Notes under the pieces: generated by a model
What the model saw: the letters and a program-made list of their open reading frames with translations, nothing else
Told to the model about the DNA's origin: nothing
Databases searched by the model: none
Assembly: GCF_900108565.1 (NCBI RefSeq)
Contig: NZ_LT629971.1
Coordinates: 4,402,001 to 4,466,000, forward strand
Origin: Mycolicibacterium rutilum
GTDB taxonomy: Bacteria; Actinomycetota; Actinomycetes; Mycobacteriales; Mycobacteriaceae
DNA length: 64,000 nucleotides
Direction: 5' to 3'
Position numbers and translations under genes: made by a program
Shown: positions 30,259 to 42,848 of the stretch, one piece after another
Layout: each line of letters begins with the position of its first letter
Numbering within the stretch: position 1 is the first letter of the stretch

Positions 30259-30606
30259 TCACTGCTCCGGAGCGAGCAACTGGTCGGCGTCGAAGCAGGT
30301 GTGGTCGCCGGTGTGGCAGGCGCCGTCGACCTGGTCGACCTCGAGCAGCACCGTGTCGCCGTCGCAGTCCAGCCGCACCGAGTGCACATACTGCGTGTGC
30401 CCGGAGGTCTCGCCCTTGACCCAGTGCTGCTGGCGGGACCGCGAAAAGTACGTCGCCCGACGGGTTTCCAGGGTGCGGGCGAGCGCGATGTCGTCCATCC
30501 ACGCGACCATCAGCACCTGACCGGTGCCGCGTTCCTGCACGACGGCGGTGATCAGCCCGTTGCCGTCGCGCTTGAGCCGCGACGCGATCGACGCATCAAG
30601 TGTCAT
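30259..30606 (-). CDS. hisI: Phosphoribosyl-AMP cyclohydrolase
   Basis: A 115-residue enzyme of histidine synthesis that opens the purine ring of PR-AMP. The family motifs are [35 protein letters not shown], and the metal-binding [16 protein letters not shown], with Cys residues in [11 protein letters not shown]. It lacks the HisE pyrophosphohydrolase domain, as in other actinobacteria. It is the last gene of the his run; its ATG overlaps the hisF stop by 4 bp. Confidence 0.95.
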   Translation of the reverse strand: MTLDASIASRLKRDGNGLITAVVQERGTGQVLMVAWMDDIALARTLETRRATYFSRSRQQHWVKGETSGHTQYVHSVRLDCDGDTVLLEVDQVDGACHTGDHTCFDADQLLAPEQ

Positions 30607-31385
30607 CGGACGGTGATCCCTTCGGCCGCCATCGCCGCCTTCACCTGACCGATCGTCAGTTCGCGGAAGTGGAACACGCTGGCGGCCAGCACCGCGTCCG
30701 CACCCGCGCCGACCGCGGGCGCGAAATGCTCGGGCGCACCCGCACCACCGCTGGCGATCACCGGGACGTTCACCGCGCCGCGCACCGCCTTGATCATCGG
30801 CAGGTCGAAACCGGCCTTGGTGCCGTCGAAATCCATCGAGTTCAGCAGGATCTCACCGACACCGAGTTCGGCTCCGCGGGTGGCCCATTCGACCGCGTCG
30901 ATACCGGTCCCCCGCCGCCCGCCGTGCGTGGTGACCTCCCATCCCGACGCCGTGGGCTCCTGGTCCTGGGGCACCGTGCGCGCGTCCACCGACAGCACGA
31001 TGCACTGCGAGCCGAACTGCCGCGACAACTCGGCCAGCAGTTCCGGGCGCGCGATCGCGGCGGTGTTGACCGCCACCTTGTCGGCGCCGGCGCGCAGCAG
31101 CACGTCGACGTCAGCCACCGACCGCACCCCACCGCCGACGGTCAACGGGATGAACACCTGCTCGGCGGTCCGCTTGACCACCTCGAGCATCGTGGCCCGG
31201 CCCGATGACGACGCGGTGACGTCCAGAAACGTCAACTCGTCGGCGCCCTCGGCGTCGTAGGCGGCGGCCAACTCCACGGGATCGCCTGCGTCGCGCAGGT
31301 TTTCAAAGTTGACGCCCTTGACCACCCGGCCGTCGTCGACGTCCAGGCAGGGAATGATCCGCACCGCCAGGTCTTTCGGGTTCAT
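30603..31385 (-). CDS. hisF: Imidazole glycerol phosphate synthase subunit HisF
   Basis: A 260-residue cyclase half of IGP synthase, forming imidazole glycerol phosphate and AICAR with ammonia from HisH. The barrel ends carry the catalytic Asp residues in [18 protein letters not shown] and [15 protein letters not shown], with phosphate-binding [17 protein letters not shown] and [16 protein letters not shown] 31385 overlaps the impC stop by one base (TGATG). Length is normal. Confidence 0.96.
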   Translation of the reverse strand: MNPKDLAVRIIPCLDVDDGRVVKGVNFENLRDAGDPVELAAAYDAEGADELTFLDVTASSSGRATMLEVVKRTAEQVFIPLTVGGGVRSVADVDVLLRAGADKVAVNTAAIARPELLAELSRQFGSQCIVLSVDARTVPQDQEPTASGWEVTTHGGRRGTGIDAVEWATRGAELGVGEILLNSMDFDGTKAGFDLPMIKAVRGAVNVPVIASGGAGAPEHFAPAVGAGADAVLAASVFHFRELTIGQVKAAMAAEGITVR

Positions 31386-32200
31386 CAGAAGTCCCGGGGG
31401 TCGCCGACCGCGCGCAGCAGATCGAGCAGCTGTTCGTGGGTGCCGGGCACCCCGGCGAGCGCCGACGGCGACCGGACGGTCCAGTCGTTGCCCATCAGAT
31501 CCGTCACCACACCGCCGGCAGCGCGGATCAGCGCCACCCCGGCGGCGTGATCCCACACGTGCCCGCCGAAACTGATTGCTCCGCCGAGGATTCCGGCCGC
31601 CGTGTAGGCGAGGTCGATGCCGGTGGCGCCGTGCATGCGCATCCGCGAGCACTGCCTGCTCAGGCTCTCGATCACCGCGAGGCGGTAGCGGCCCGGCACC
31701 TTGCCGCGGGAGTCGACGTTGAACGTGCTGACCCCGACGATCGACTCCGACAGGTCCGCGCGCGTCACCCCGGGTTGTTCGACGCCGTTGCTGCGCAGCG
31801 GTCCCCCGACGACCGCGGTGAACCGCTCGCCGGTGAACGGCACCCACGTCAGCCCGGCCACGGGTTCGCCGTTGCGCACCAGGCCCAACAGGATCGCCGC
31901 CATCGGGGAACCCGCGGCGTAGTTGAACGTGCCGTCGATCGGGTCGAGCACCCACACCAGCGGCGACTCGAGGTCCTCGCCCCCGAACTCCTCCCCGTGC
32001 ACGCCGATACCGGTGCTGCGGGTCAGCGCCTCGACCACCTGGCGTTCGATCGCCAGGTCCACCTCGGTCGCGAAGTCGTTGCCCTTCTTCTGCACGGCGC
32101 TGTCCGCGCGGTGGCCCTCGATGAAGGGGGTGGATGCGGTCTCGAGGATCTGGGCGGCCTCGGCGACCAACGCGTCGAGGTCGGCGGTGTCCAGCGCCAT
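31385..32200 (-). CDS. impC: Inositol monophosphatase family protein (ImpC-like)
   Basis: A 271-residue Mg-dependent phosphatase. The signature blocks are [47 protein letters not shown] (DPIDGT is the metal site) and [18 protein letters not shown] (the WDxAAG motif). In mycobacteria such enzymes act on inositol 1-phosphate or related sugar phosphates. Its place between hisA and hisF would also suit a histidinol-phosphate phosphatase, but mycobacterial HisN is a separate gene as I recall, so that remains open. It abuts hisA with no gap and overlaps hisF by one base. Confidence 0.9.
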   Translation of the reverse strand: MALDTADLDALVAEAAQILETASTPFIEGHRADSAVQKKGNDFATEVDLAIERQVVEALTRSTGIGVHGEEFGGEDLESPLVWVLDPIDGTFNYAAGSPMAAILLGLVRNGEPVAGLTWVPFTGERFTAVVGGPLRSNGVEQPGVTRADLSESIVGVSTFNVDSRGKVPGRYRLAVIESLSRQCSRMRMHGATGIDLAYTAAGILGGAISFGGHVWDHAAGVALIRAAGGVVTDLMGNDWTVRSPSALAGVPGTHEQLLDLLRAVGDPRDF

Positions 32201-32941
32201 CTACCGCTCCACCGCGGCGAGCGCCTCGGGAAGCGTGAAGCGCCCCGCGTACAGCGCCTTTCCGACGATCGCGCCCTCCACGCCGCGGTCGGTCAGGGTC
32301 GCGATGGCCCGCAGGTCGTCGAGGCTGGACACCCCGCCGGAGGCGATCACCGGCGCGTCGGTGCGGTCGGTGACCTTTGCGAGCAGGTCCAGGTTGGGCC
32401 CGTTGAGCGTGCCGTCCTTGGTGACGTCGGTGACGACGAAGCGCGAACACCCCTCGCGGTCAAGCCGATCCAGCACGTCCCACAGGTCGCCGCCGTCGGT
32501 CTCCCAGCCGCGGCCGCGCAGCCGGTGCTCGCCGTCGGAGATCTTGACGTCCAGGCCGACCGCGACCTTGTCGCCGTGTTCGGCGACCACTTTGGCGCAC
32601 CACTGCGGGTTCTCCAGCGCCGCGGTGCCCAGGTTCACCCGGGCGCAGCCGGTGGCCAGCGCCGCCGACAGCGAGTCGTCATCGCGGATGCCGCCGGACA
32701 ATTCGACTGCGACGTCGAGCTTGCCGACCACCTCGGCCAGCAGTTCGCGGTTGCTGCCCCGGCCGAACGCGGCGTCGAGGTCGACGAGGTGGATCCACTC
32801 CGCCCCGTCGCGCTGCCAGGTCAGCGCCGCGTCGAGTGCGGAGCCGTACTCGGTTTCGCTGCCCGCCTGTCCCTGCACGAGGCGCACGGCGCGGCCGTCG
32901 ACCACGTCGACGGCGGGAAGAAGAATCAGTCGTTGCGGCAC
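32201..32941 (-). CDS. hisA: Phosphoribosyl isomerase (HisA, probable dual-function PriA)
   Basis: A 246-residue TIM barrel, with [23 protein letters not shown] at residues 5-27 carrying the catalytic Asp, [48 protein letters not shown] (second catalytic Asp) and [13 protein letters not shown]. It isomerises ProFAR in histidine synthesis. In actinobacteria without trpF the same enzyme (PriA) also isomerises phosphoribosyl anthranilate. No trpF occurs in this window's trp operon, so dual function is likely. The GTG start has GAGGAG about 9 nt upstream and lies 38 bp after hisH. Confidence 0.95.
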   Translation of the reverse strand: MPQRLILLPAVDVVDGRAVRLVQGQAGSETEYGSALDAALTWQRDGAEWIHLVDLDAAFGRGSNRELLAEVVGKLDVAVELSGGIRDDDSLSAALATGCARVNLGTAALENPQWCAKVVAEHGDKVAVGLDVKISDGEHRLRGRGWETDGGDLWDVLDRLDREGCSRFVVTDVTKDGTLNGPNLDLLAKVTDRTDAPVIASGGVSSLDDLRAIATLTDRGVEGAIVGKALYAGRFTLPEALAAVER

Positions 32942-32979
32942 TGTGGTGGTCTCCTCTTCGCGCGAGCGCTCATCGGTGG

Positions 32980-33596
32980 TCAACCTAATGCCTTCACCCA
33001 GTTTGCGAGTAATGCGGCACCGGCATCGCCGCTCTTCTCGGGGTGGAACTGCGTCGCCGACAGGGGCCCGTCCTCGACGGCGGCGAGGAACGGCACGTGG
33101 TGGGTGGCCCAGGTGAGCTTGGCGGCCGGATCGCCTTCCCACTGCTGGGCGGCGTAGGAGTGCACGAAGTAGAAGCGGGTGCCCGCCTCCATCCCGGCGA
33201 ACAGCGTGCTGCCCTGCGGGCTGTCGACGACGTTCCATCCCATGTGCGGGATCACCGGCGCGTCGAGTCGCACCACCGAGCCGGGCCACTGGCCGCAGCC
33301 GGTGGTCTCCACCCCGAATTCGACGCCGCGCGAGAACAGGATCTGCATGCCCACGCAGACGCCGAGCACGGGCCGGCCCGCGGCCACCCGGTCGGCGATC
33401 AGCTTGGCCCCGTCGATCTTGCGCAGCCCGGTCATGCAGGCTTCGAATGCGCCGACCCCGGGCACCACCAGGCCGTCGGCGTTCATCGCCGCGTCCGCGT
33501 CGGCGGTCACCTCGACGTCGACGCCGACGCGTTCCAGTGCCCGCTGCGCGGAGCGCAGATTGCCCGAACCGTAATCCAGGATGACGACTTTGTTTG

Positions 33597-33600
<4 letters not shown>
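32980..33600 (-). CDS. hisH: Imidazole glycerol phosphate synthase subunit HisH
   Basis: A 206-residue class I glutamine amidotransferase that supplies ammonia to HisF. The nucleophile Cys is in [13 protein letters not shown], and the His-Glu pair is in [11 protein letters not shown]. The N-terminus [18 protein letters not shown] and PHMGWNVV are family features. The GTG start overlaps the hisB stop by 4 bp (GTGA). Confidence 0.96.
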
Positions 33601-36724
<3,124 letters not shown>

Positions 36725-36726
36725 TC

Positions 36727-37137
36727 ATGCGAGCCAGCGAGCACCCCAACAACGCTCCCGGCGTGCCCATGGTGTTCCCGCCGTGGTTCGAGAATCTGCA
36801 GGTCAAATACCTCAACAAGATGGTCCGCCCGTTGGCGAAGGTGATGCCGGGGCTGTCGACGGTCATTCATCGCGGCCGCAAATCCGGCAAGCAGTACGAG
36901 ACGATCGTCACTGCCTATCGCGACGGCGATACCGTCGCCGTGGCGCTCGGCCACGGCAAGACCGACTGGGTGAGGAACGTGCTGGCCGCCGGCGAGGCCG
37001 ACCTGCGGCTCGGCCGGCGCGAGCTGCACCTGGTCAATCCCCGGATCGTGCCGGCAGGCGGCGACGGCACCGGGCTGCCGCGGATGGCCCGGATGCAGGT
37101 CGGCCGGATGGCGATCTTCGTCGCCGACGTCGCCTGA
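36727..37137 (+). CDS. DUF385 / F420-dependent nitroreductase-family protein
   Basis: A 136-residue protein of the deazaflavin-dependent (DUF385) split-barrel family. It has [42 protein letters not shown] (the RxxGKxxxTP-like phosphate segment), [24 protein letters not shown] and a short C-terminus. Family members bind coenzyme F420 and reduce quinones or nitro compounds. The substrate here is unknown. GGAGG lies a few bases before ATG 36727. It corresponds in place and length to Rv1598c as I recall. It converges on the alcohol dehydrogenase with 1 bp between stops. Confidence 0.88.
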   Translation: MRASEHPNNAPGVPMVFPPWFENLQVKYLNKMVRPLAKVMPGLSTVIHRGRKSGKQYETIVTAYRDGDTVAVALGHGKTDWVRNVLAAGEADLRLGRRELHLVNPRIVPAGGDGTGLPRMARMQVGRMAIFVADVA

Positions 37138-37138
37138 G

Positions 37139-38164
37139 CTACGCGCGGGTGAACACCGTCTTGCCGGTCATCGCCGGCCACGCCGACGGCGCCTCTTCCC
37201 ACGGCACCACCCTTTCGACGACCGACGAAATAGCCTGTCCCGCAAGTAGATCAAGTACGTCCGGCAGTGCCGCGCGGGCGTTGACGCGTCCGGTGACCAG
37301 GCGGACGCCCCGGGTGTACATGGACAGCATCGGCAGGGAAACCGCCCCCTCGGCGTAGATGCCGGTGTCGGTGCACACCCCGTCCGGCCAGGTGACGCGC
37401 AGCGTGGCGGCCAGCACCGCGGGGTCCGCGGTGGTGTGCACAGTCACCGGGTACGGCTTCGCCGACTTGTCGGGCTTGTCCCGGTCGTGCACGGTCGCGC
37501 CGAGCTTCTCGGCGACCGCGAGGCGGTTCGGGTCGGTGTCGACGTAGTCGACGGGCACGCCCAGCGCCACCGCCGTCGCCGCTGCATACAGGCCGATGGA
37601 CAGCCGGCCCAGCACCAGGACGCGCCGGTCGCCGGGCGGCAGCGCCTCGAGTTCGCGGCGGTAGGGACCGACGCCGCGCCAGCCGTCCGGCACGTTGTCC
37701 GACATCGACGCCACGGCTACCGGGTCGGCGCCGTCGGGCACCGCCACCAGCATCGCGTCGGCGTAGGGCACCAGCACGAGGTCGGCCATGAAACCGCCGC
37801 CGTCGAAGCCGGCCAACGGCGCCATCCCGTACATCGCCATCAGCGGGAGCGAAGCGCAGGACCCGGTCACTCCGCGCACGCACGCTGCGCAGTGCCCGCA
37901 ACTGATCTGAAACGGCACGACGACGCGATCACCGACGGACACGGCCCGCACGTCGTCGCCGATTGCGACCACTTCGGCGACTCCCTCGTGGCCGACCGCG
38001 TGCCACGACGGCATCGGCAACCGGCCCTGCGCCACCGCCACGTCGAGATCGCAGCACGCCACCGCCAGCGGCCGCACGATCGCCTGCTTGGGGTCGCTGA
38101 GTTCCGGGTCGGGCGCCTCGCGCCAGGCGTAGCTTCCCGCGGCTTCGAACATGAGCTGCTGCAT
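37139..38164 (-). CDS. Zinc-dependent alcohol dehydrogenase family protein
   Basis: A 341-residue medium-chain dehydrogenase. The catalytic zinc region shows [12 protein letters not shown] and [15 protein letters not shown], and the structural zinc lobe has [16 protein letters not shown] Rossmann segment is around [21 protein letters not shown], and its glycine motif is weaker than usual. It may oxidise or reduce an alcohol or aldehyde with NAD(P). The substrate is unknown. It is divergent from a TetR regulator, and a strong palindrome lies between them, so it is probably the target of that repressor. An AAGGG sequence lies about 11 nt before the ATG. Confidence 0.9.
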   Translation of the reverse strand: MQQLMFEAAGSYAWREAPDPELSDPKQAIVRPLAVACCDLDVAVAQGRLPMPSWHAVGHEGVAEVVAIGDDVRAVSVGDRVVVPFQISCGHCAACVRGVTGSCASLPLMAMYGMAPLAGFDGGGFMADLVLVPYADAMLVAVPDGADPVAVASMSDNVPDGWRGVGPYRRELEALPPGDRRVLVLGRLSIGLYAAATAVALGVPVDYVDTDPNRLAVAEKLGATVHDRDKPDKSAKPYPVTVHTTADPAVLAATLRVTWPDGVCTDTGIYAEGAVSLPMLSMYTRGVRLVTGRVNARAALPDVLDLLAGQAISSVVERVVPWEEAPSAWPAMTGKTVFTRA

Positions 38165-38186
38165 CGCGGCGGCACCCTTCTTTAGT

Positions 38187-38212
38187 GGTCGCTCAACTAT
38201 TCTTGAGTGACC
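38187..38212. promoter_or_regulatory. Palindromic operator between the alcohol dehydrogenase and TetR genes
   Basis: GGTCGCTCAA, six bases, TTGAGTGACC: the arms match at 9 of 10 positions over 26 bp. It lies in the 67-bp divergent intergenic gap just upstream of the TetR -10 hexamer at 38220, an ideal place to repress both genes. It is the probable binding site of the adjacent TetR protein. Confidence 0.8.
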
Positions 38213-38219
38213 TTTCTAG

Positions 38220-38225
38220 TAAAGT
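38220..38225 (+). promoter_or_regulatory. Candidate leaderless -10 (TAAAGT) for the TetR gene
   Basis: TAAAGT ends 6 nt before ATG 38232, placing transcription start on the A of the ATG. The upstream palindrome covers the -35 region, so autoregulation is likely. Confidence 0.6.
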
Positions 38226-38231
38226 CAAGGG

Positions 38232-38813
38232 ATGCCTCGCCCCGACCGCAGCCGCAGCGCACTCGTCGATACCGCGGCCGTGCTGTTCCGCAGGCAGGGC
38301 TACGCCGCGACCGGGGTCAACCAGATCCTCGAGGACGCCGGGGTCAAGGCCGGATCGCTGTATCACCACTTCCCCGACGGCAAACAGCAGCTGGCGGCCG
38401 CGGTGGTCGAGCGCGTGGGCTCCGACATCGAGCGGCGGCTGCGCGAGGTGCTGGCCACCGAACTGCCGGTGACCGACATCGTCGACGGCTGGATCGACCT
38501 GATGGCCGCGGGTCTGGCCGACGATCAGCGCGACGGCTGCCCGATCGAGCCGATCGCCACGGAGTCGGTCAACGCCAGCGCCGAGGTCCGGACGGCCTCG
38601 GCCGCGGTGTTCGACAGCTGGCGACGGGCGATCACCGACCGGTTGCGCGCCGACGGCTGGCCGCAGGCCGATGCGGACCGGACCGGGCTCGCGCTGATCG
38701 CGTTGGTCGAGGGCGCGCTGCTGTTGTCGCGCATCGCCGGGGACTCCGCCGCGCTGGACGCGGCCAAGACGGCCGCGCGCACGCTGCTGGCGCCTACTTA
38801 CACAGCTCGGTGA
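38232..38813 (+). CDS. TetR/AcrR family transcriptional regulator
   Basis: A 193-residue regulator. The N-terminal helix-turn-helix reads ALVDTAAVLFRRQGYAATGVNQILEDAGVKAGSLYHHFPDGKQQL, here residues 11-55, a textbook TetR domain. The ligand domain resembles the LmrA/YxaF group (DGCPIEPIATESVN, GLALIALVEGALLLSRI). The ligand is unknown, perhaps an aldehyde or alcohol given the divergent dehydrogenase. The last 20 bp overlap the end of the convergent 161-residue gene. The promoter is probably leaderless. Confidence 0.93.
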   Translation: MPRPDRSRSALVDTAAVLFRRQGYAATGVNQILEDAGVKAGSLYHHFPDGKQQLAAAVVERVGSDIERRLREVLATELPVTDIVDGWIDLMAAGLADDQRDGCPIEPIATESVNASAEVRTASAAVFDSWRRAITDRLRADGWPQADADRTGLALIALVEGALLLSRIAGDSAALDAAKTAARTLLAPTYTAR

Positions 38814-39279
38814 TCGTCGTGTTGGCCGCATCGGCGTCGGTCAGCCGTTTCGCTTGCGCCGGTTCGTCGTTGGGCACCCCGGCCGTAGCGTTCGCGCCGA
38901 TGTCCATCAGGTTGTTGGCGAATTCGCGAACCTTGTCGGCGAGCTGAGCCGGCGTCGCCGGATCGATGCGCTCCAGCAGGTACTGGCCGCCGTCGTACAG
39001 CGAGATCCTGGCATTGGCCGCGACGGCCTGCGCGCCGGTGACGTCCTGCGGACCGCCCGCCGGGGCCAGGTTGGTGTTGATCGAGATGCCGCGGCGCACG
39101 ACGTCGGCCGCACCGCAGACCCGGCCCTTGGCGTCGGCGATCTGCGTCGGGTCGTACTCGGTCTTGCTGAACTCCGTCTTGTACAGCGTCCACCCGGCCA
39201 CACCCAGCGCCACCACGGCGATGATCAGCGAGATGATGGTCAGCAAACTGAAGCGGCGCGGCTCGTCGTCGTCGTACAC
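38794..39279 (-). CDS. Membrane-anchored protein of unknown function
   Basis: A 161-residue protein from GTG 39279 (MYDDDEPRRFS). A charged N-terminus precedes one hydrophobic helix (LLTIISLIIAVVALGVAGWTLY), and the remaining 125 residues should lie outside the membrane. That part has two Cys (GRVCGAADVV and the terminal ELCK) that could form a disulfide. I do not recognise a family with certainty. It follows nadC by 47 bp on the same strand, so it may be the last gene of the nad operon. Its end overlaps the convergent TetR gene by 20 bp. Confidence 0.75.
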   Translation of the reverse strand: MYDDDEPRRFSLLTIISLIIAVVALGVAGWTLYKTEFSKTEYDPTQIADAKGRVCGAADVVRRGISINTNLAPAGGPQDVTGAQAVAANARISLYDGGQYLLERIDPATPAQLADKVREFANNLMDIGANATAGVPNDEPAQAKRLTDADAANTTITELCK

Positions 39280-39326
39280 GCAAGCGATCGTAGCGGCCCG
39301 GCGCCGACGCGAACGGTAGCGGCGCG

Positions 39327-40184
39327 CTAAACGTCCAACCCGATGTCGAGAACGCGCACCGAGTGGGTGAGCGCTCCGACTGCGAGGAAGTCGACGCCGG
39401 TACCGGCGTATTCGGCCGCGCTGTCGAGAGAAAGCCCGCCCGATGATTCCAGTTTCGTCCCCGGCGCCCGGGCATCGCGGCGCTGCACCGCGATCTGTGT
39501 CTGCCACACCGGGAAGTTGTCCAGCAGCACCAGTTCGACGTTCTCGGCGAGGACCTCGTCGAGTTGCTCGAGCGAATCGACCTCGACCTCGCACTCGATG
39601 TCGGGGGCCGCGGCCCGGACCGCGCGCAACGCCGCGACGACGGATCCGGCCGCCGCGACGTGGTTGTCCTTGATCAGGGCGGCGTCCCCGAGGCCCATCC
39701 GGTGGTTGACGCCCCCGCCGACGCGCACGGCGTACTTCTGCAGCGCCCGCAGGCCGGGCAGCGTCTTGCGGGTGTCGCGGATCTTGGCGGAGGTGCCGTC
39801 GACCGCGTCGACCCAAGCCGCGGTCGCGGTCGCGATGCCCGACAGGTGGCACACCAGGTTCAAAGTGGTGCGCTCGGCGGTCAGCAACCCCTGCGTCGGC
39901 GCCTCGACGGTCAGCACCACGCCGCCGGGCTCCAGGCGGGTGCCGTCCTCGACGCGGTCCTTGACCAGGTAGCCGTCCGGGCCCAGCACCTCGTCGAGCG
40001 TCAGCAGTGCGATGTCGACGCCGGCGATCACCCCGGGTTCGCGGACCACCATCGAGGCCGTCGTGCGCGCCTCGGAATCCACCGTCGCGAGCGTGGTGAC
40101 ATCGGGCCCGTAGCGCAGGTCTTCCTCCAGCGCGCGGGCGATGACCCGGCGCGCCTCGGTGAGTTCGTCGGCGGTCAGTTTCAT
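39327..40184 (-). CDS. nadC: Nicotinate-nucleotide pyrophosphorylase (carboxylating)
   Basis: A 285-residue quinolinate phosphoribosyltransferase making nicotinate mononucleotide, CO2 and pyrophosphate. Motifs include LEEDLRYGPDVTTLATVD, AERTTLNLVCHLSGIATATAAWVD, IRDTRKTLPGLRALQKYAVRVGGGVNHRMGLGDAALIKDNH in blocks, VELVLLDNF and ESSGGLSLD. ATG 40184 overlaps the nadB stop by one base. Length equals the usual mycobacterial form. Confidence 0.96.
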   Translation of the reverse strand: MKLTADELTEARRVIARALEEDLRYGPDVTTLATVDSEARTTASMVVREPGVIAGVDIALLTLDEVLGPDGYLVKDRVEDGTRLEPGGVVLTVEAPTQGLLTAERTTLNLVCHLSGIATATAAWVDAVDGTSAKIRDTRKTLPGLRALQKYAVRVGGGVNHRMGLGDAALIKDNHVAAAGSVVAALRAVRAAAPDIECEVEVDSLEQLDEVLAENVELVLLDNFPVWQTQIAVQRRDARAPGTKLESSGGLSLDSAAEYAGTGVDFLAVGALTHSVRVLDIGLDV

Positions 40185-41761
40185 CAGCAGCACGCTCCCG
40201 CGGCGATCAGGCTGCGCGCGAACTGCCCTTCGGCGTCGGGGAAGTCGCTCCGGTGATGGCAGCCGCGTGACTCGGTGCGCGCCATGGCGGCTGCGGCAAC
40301 ACCCGTGGCAACCGTCGTCAGCGCGACGTCTTCGAATGTGGCCCGGGAGTCGATCGGCCGCGGCCGAGCGGTGTCCAGTTCCTTCGCCAACAGCCGCAAT
40401 CCGTCGGCATCGCGCACCACGCCGGCGTGTTTGGTCATGGCCCGCTGCAGATCGCGGCGCGGCAGCGCGCGTCGCACAGCCGGTTCCGGCGGCGCTGCGG
40501 TCACGGGCCCGGCGTCGAGCGCATGCGCGACGGCGGCCTTGCCCGCCCGCACGCCGACGACCAGACCCTCGAGCAGGCTGTTGGACGCCAGCCGGTTGGC
40601 GCCGTGCATGCCGGTGCGGGCGACCTCCCCCGCGGCGAACAGGCCCGCCAGTTCGGTACGGCCGTGCACGTCGGTGAGCACCCCGCCGCAGCTGTAGTGC
40701 GCGCCGGGGACCACCGGAATGGCCTCGAGCAGCGGGTCTATCCCGGCCGCCCGGCACGCGGCGGTCACGGTCGGGAAGCGGGTCGCGAACCCGTCGATAC
40801 CGCGCGCGTCGAGGAACACGCACGGCGCGCCGGTCTCCTCGAGGCGGGCGTGGATGGCGGCGGCCACCACGTCACGGGGTGCGAGGTCTCCCATCGGGTG
40901 GACGCCGGCGGTAACTGAACGACCTTGAGAGTCAACGAGTCTGGCGCCCTCACCGCGGACCGCCTCGGTGATCAACGGACGCCTGCCTGCGTTGTCGCCG
41001 TCGAACAACATGGTCGGGTGGAACTGGATGAACTCGAGATCGCTGACCGCCACGCCGGCCCACATCGCCAGCGCCACCCCGTCACCGGTCGAGCCGTCGG
41101 GGTTGGTGGTGGCCGAATACAGGTGGCCCAGACCGCCGGACGCCAGGATCACCGACGGCGCGTGCACGACACCGGGGCCGTCCTCGTTGAGCACGAGGAC
41201 GCCGGTGACCGCACCGGCCTCATGCAACAGCTCGACGGCGACGTGGTTGTGCCGGATGTCCAGCGTGGTGGCCGCGCCGTTGAGTGCCCGCTGCACCTCG
41301 GCGCCGGTGGCGTCACCGCCGGCGTGGATGATCCGGCGCCGGGAGTGGCCGCCCTCGCGGGTCAACGCCCACGACCCGCTCGCCGACTCGTCGAAGCGGG
41401 CACCCTCGTCGACCAGTTCGCGCACGGCGCGGTAACCGTCGGAGACGATCGACCGCACGGCGTCGGGATCGCACAGGCCTGCACCCGCGGCGAGCGTGTC
41501 GGCGACATGGGCGTCCACCGAGTCCCCGGCGTCGCGCAGCGCGTCCGGCAGCACCACCGCGATGCCACCCTGGGCGTAGAACGTCGCGGTGTCGCCGGTC
41601 TTGCTCAGCACCACCACCTTGCGGCCGCGCCGGTGCGCGGCCAGCGCCGCCACCAGACCCGCGACGCCCGTGCCGATGACGACGACGTCCGCGCGCTGCT
41701 GCCAGTGCCCGGCCCACCGGCCGGACCCGCAGGCCGGCCGATTGCCCATGGCGCGCGTCAT
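40184..41761 (-). CDS. nadB: L-aspartate oxidase
   Basis: A 525-residue flavoprotein oxidising aspartate to iminoaspartate. The FAD fold is [17 protein letters not shown]; substrate and flavin regions are [56 protein letters not shown] and [27 protein letters not shown] 41761 overlaps the nadA stop by 4 bp. Reading begins with a short tail ([13 protein letters not shown]) before the core, so a later start is possible but not needed. Confidence 0.95.
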   Translation of the reverse strand: MTRAMGNRPACGSGRWAGHWQQRADVVVIGTGVAGLVAALAAHRRGRKVVVLSKTGDTATFYAQGGIAVVLPDALRDAGDSVDAHVADTLAAGAGLCDPDAVRSIVSDGYRAVRELVDEGARFDESASGSWALTREGGHSRRRIIHAGGDATGAEVQRALNGAATTLDIRHNHVAVELLHEAGAVTGVLVLNEDGPGVVHAPSVILASGGLGHLYSATTNPDGSTGDGVALAMWAGVAVSDLEFIQFHPTMLFDGDNAGRRPLITEAVRGEGARLVDSQGRSVTAGVHPMGDLAPRDVVAAAIHARLEETGAPCVFLDARGIDGFATRFPTVTAACRAAGIDPLLEAIPVVPGAHYSCGGVLTDVHGRTELAGLFAAGEVARTGMHGANRLASNSLLEGLVVGVRAGKAAVAHALDAGPVTAAPPEPAVRRALPRRDLQRAMTKHAGVVRDADGLRLLAKELDTARPRPIDSRATFEDVALTTVATGVAAAAMARTESRGCHHRSDFPDAEGQFARSLIAAGACC

Positions 41762-42801
41762 TCGCCGCCGCCGGGTTGGCCGATCTCGATCATCCGCTGC
41801 ACGCTGGCGCGGGCCAGGCGGGCGGTCTCGGGATCGACGTCGACGACGTCGTTGCCGTCGACCAAGCACCGCAGCAGGGCCGCGGGGGTGATCATCTTCA
41901 TGTACTTGCAGGAGGCCCGGTCGTTGACCGCCATGAACTCGACGTCCGGTGCGGCCCTGCGTAACTGGTGCAGCATGCCGACCTCGGTGGCGACCAGCAC
42001 CTGACGGGCACCGGTTTCGCGCGCGGCGTCGAGCATGCCGCCGGTGGACAGGATCTTCACCCGCTCCTCGGGCACCGCGCCCTCACCGGCGAGGTACAAC
42101 GCCGAAGTAGCGCAACCGCATTCGGGGTGGACGAAGAGCTCGGCGTCGGGATGCGCACGGGCCTGGTCGGCGAGCTCGTCGCCGTTGATCCCGGCGTGTA
42201 CGTGGCATTCGCCGGCCCACACGTGCATGTTCGTCCGGCCCGTCACCCGGCGCACGTGGGCGCCGAGGAACTGGTCCGGGCAGAACAGCACCTCGCGGTC
42301 CTCAGGGATCGAGGCGACCACCTCGACGGCATTCGAGGAGGTGCAGCAGATGTCGGTCTCGGCCTTCACCGCCGCGGTGGTGTTGACGTAGGAGACCACC
42401 ACCGCGCCGGGATGGTCGGCCTTCCAGGCGCGCAGGTCGTCGGCGCTGATGGAGTCGGCCAGCGAGCAGCCGGCCCGCTGGTCCGGGATCAGCACGGTCT
42501 TGTCCGGCGACAGGATCTTGGCGGTCTCGGCCATGAAGTGCACGCCGCAGAACACGATCGTGTCCTCGGGTGCCTCGGCCGCAATCCGCGACAGCGCCAG
42601 CGAGTCGCCGACGTGGTCGGCGACGTCCTGGATGGCGGGCAGTTGGTAGTTGTGCGCGAGCAGCGTCGCGCCGCGCAGATCGGCGAGCCTGCGCACCTCC
42701 GCGGCCCACCACTCGTCGCCGTCAACTCCGGAAAAGCCGGCCGGACCGTCGGTGATCCGGCCCGTCAGATCGTCCGCGGGCATACGGTCGAGAACCGTCA
42801 T
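41758..42801 (-). CDS. nadA: Quinolinate synthase
   Basis: A 347-residue 4Fe-4S enzyme condensing iminoaspartate with dihydroxyacetone phosphate to quinolinate. Cluster Cys candidates are in [32 protein letters not shown] and [14 protein letters not shown], and [19 protein letters not shown] is a family block. ATG 42801 is chosen because AAGGAGG lies 5 nt upstream; ATG 42816 would place that site inside the coding region. It is the first gene of nadABC and divergent from nrtR, whose operator overlaps its promoter. Confidence 0.96.
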   Translation of the reverse strand: MTVLDRMPADDLTGRITDGPAGFSGVDGDEWWAAEVRRLADLRGATLLAHNYQLPAIQDVADHVGDSLALSRIAAEAPEDTIVFCGVHFMAETAKILSPDKTVLIPDQRAGCSLADSISADDLRAWKADHPGAVVVSYVNTTAAVKAETDICCTSSNAVEVVASIPEDREVLFCPDQFLGAHVRRVTGRTNMHVWAGECHVHAGINGDELADQARAHPDAELFVHPECGCATSALYLAGEGAVPEERVKILSTGGMLDAARETGARQVLVATEVGMLHQLRRAAPDVEFMAVNDRASCKYMKMITPAALLRCLVDGNDVVDVDPETARLARASVQRMIEIGQPGGGE

Positions 42802-42825
42802 GGCCGCCTCCTTCATCCCGTTGGA

Positions 42826-42848
42826 GTTTTCGACTTATAATCGAAAAC
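42826..42848. promoter_or_regulatory. NrtR-type operator over the shared nadA / nrtR promoter
   Basis: GTTTTCGA, 7 bases, TCGAAAAC is a perfect 8-bp inverted repeat over 23 bp. Its centre contains TATAAT (42836-42841), a consensus -10 for nrtR that ends 7 nt before the ATG, and on the other strand TATAAG (42834-42839) for nadA, with a start near 42827. A repressor bound here would block both promoters. The adjacent Nudix-fold regulator is the obvious binder. Confidence 0.85.

Noticed and set aside
31385-32200. impC as the missing histidinol-phosphate phosphatase
   Set aside because: Its position is suggestive, but its motifs are common to all inositol monophosphatase relatives and do not settle the substrate.
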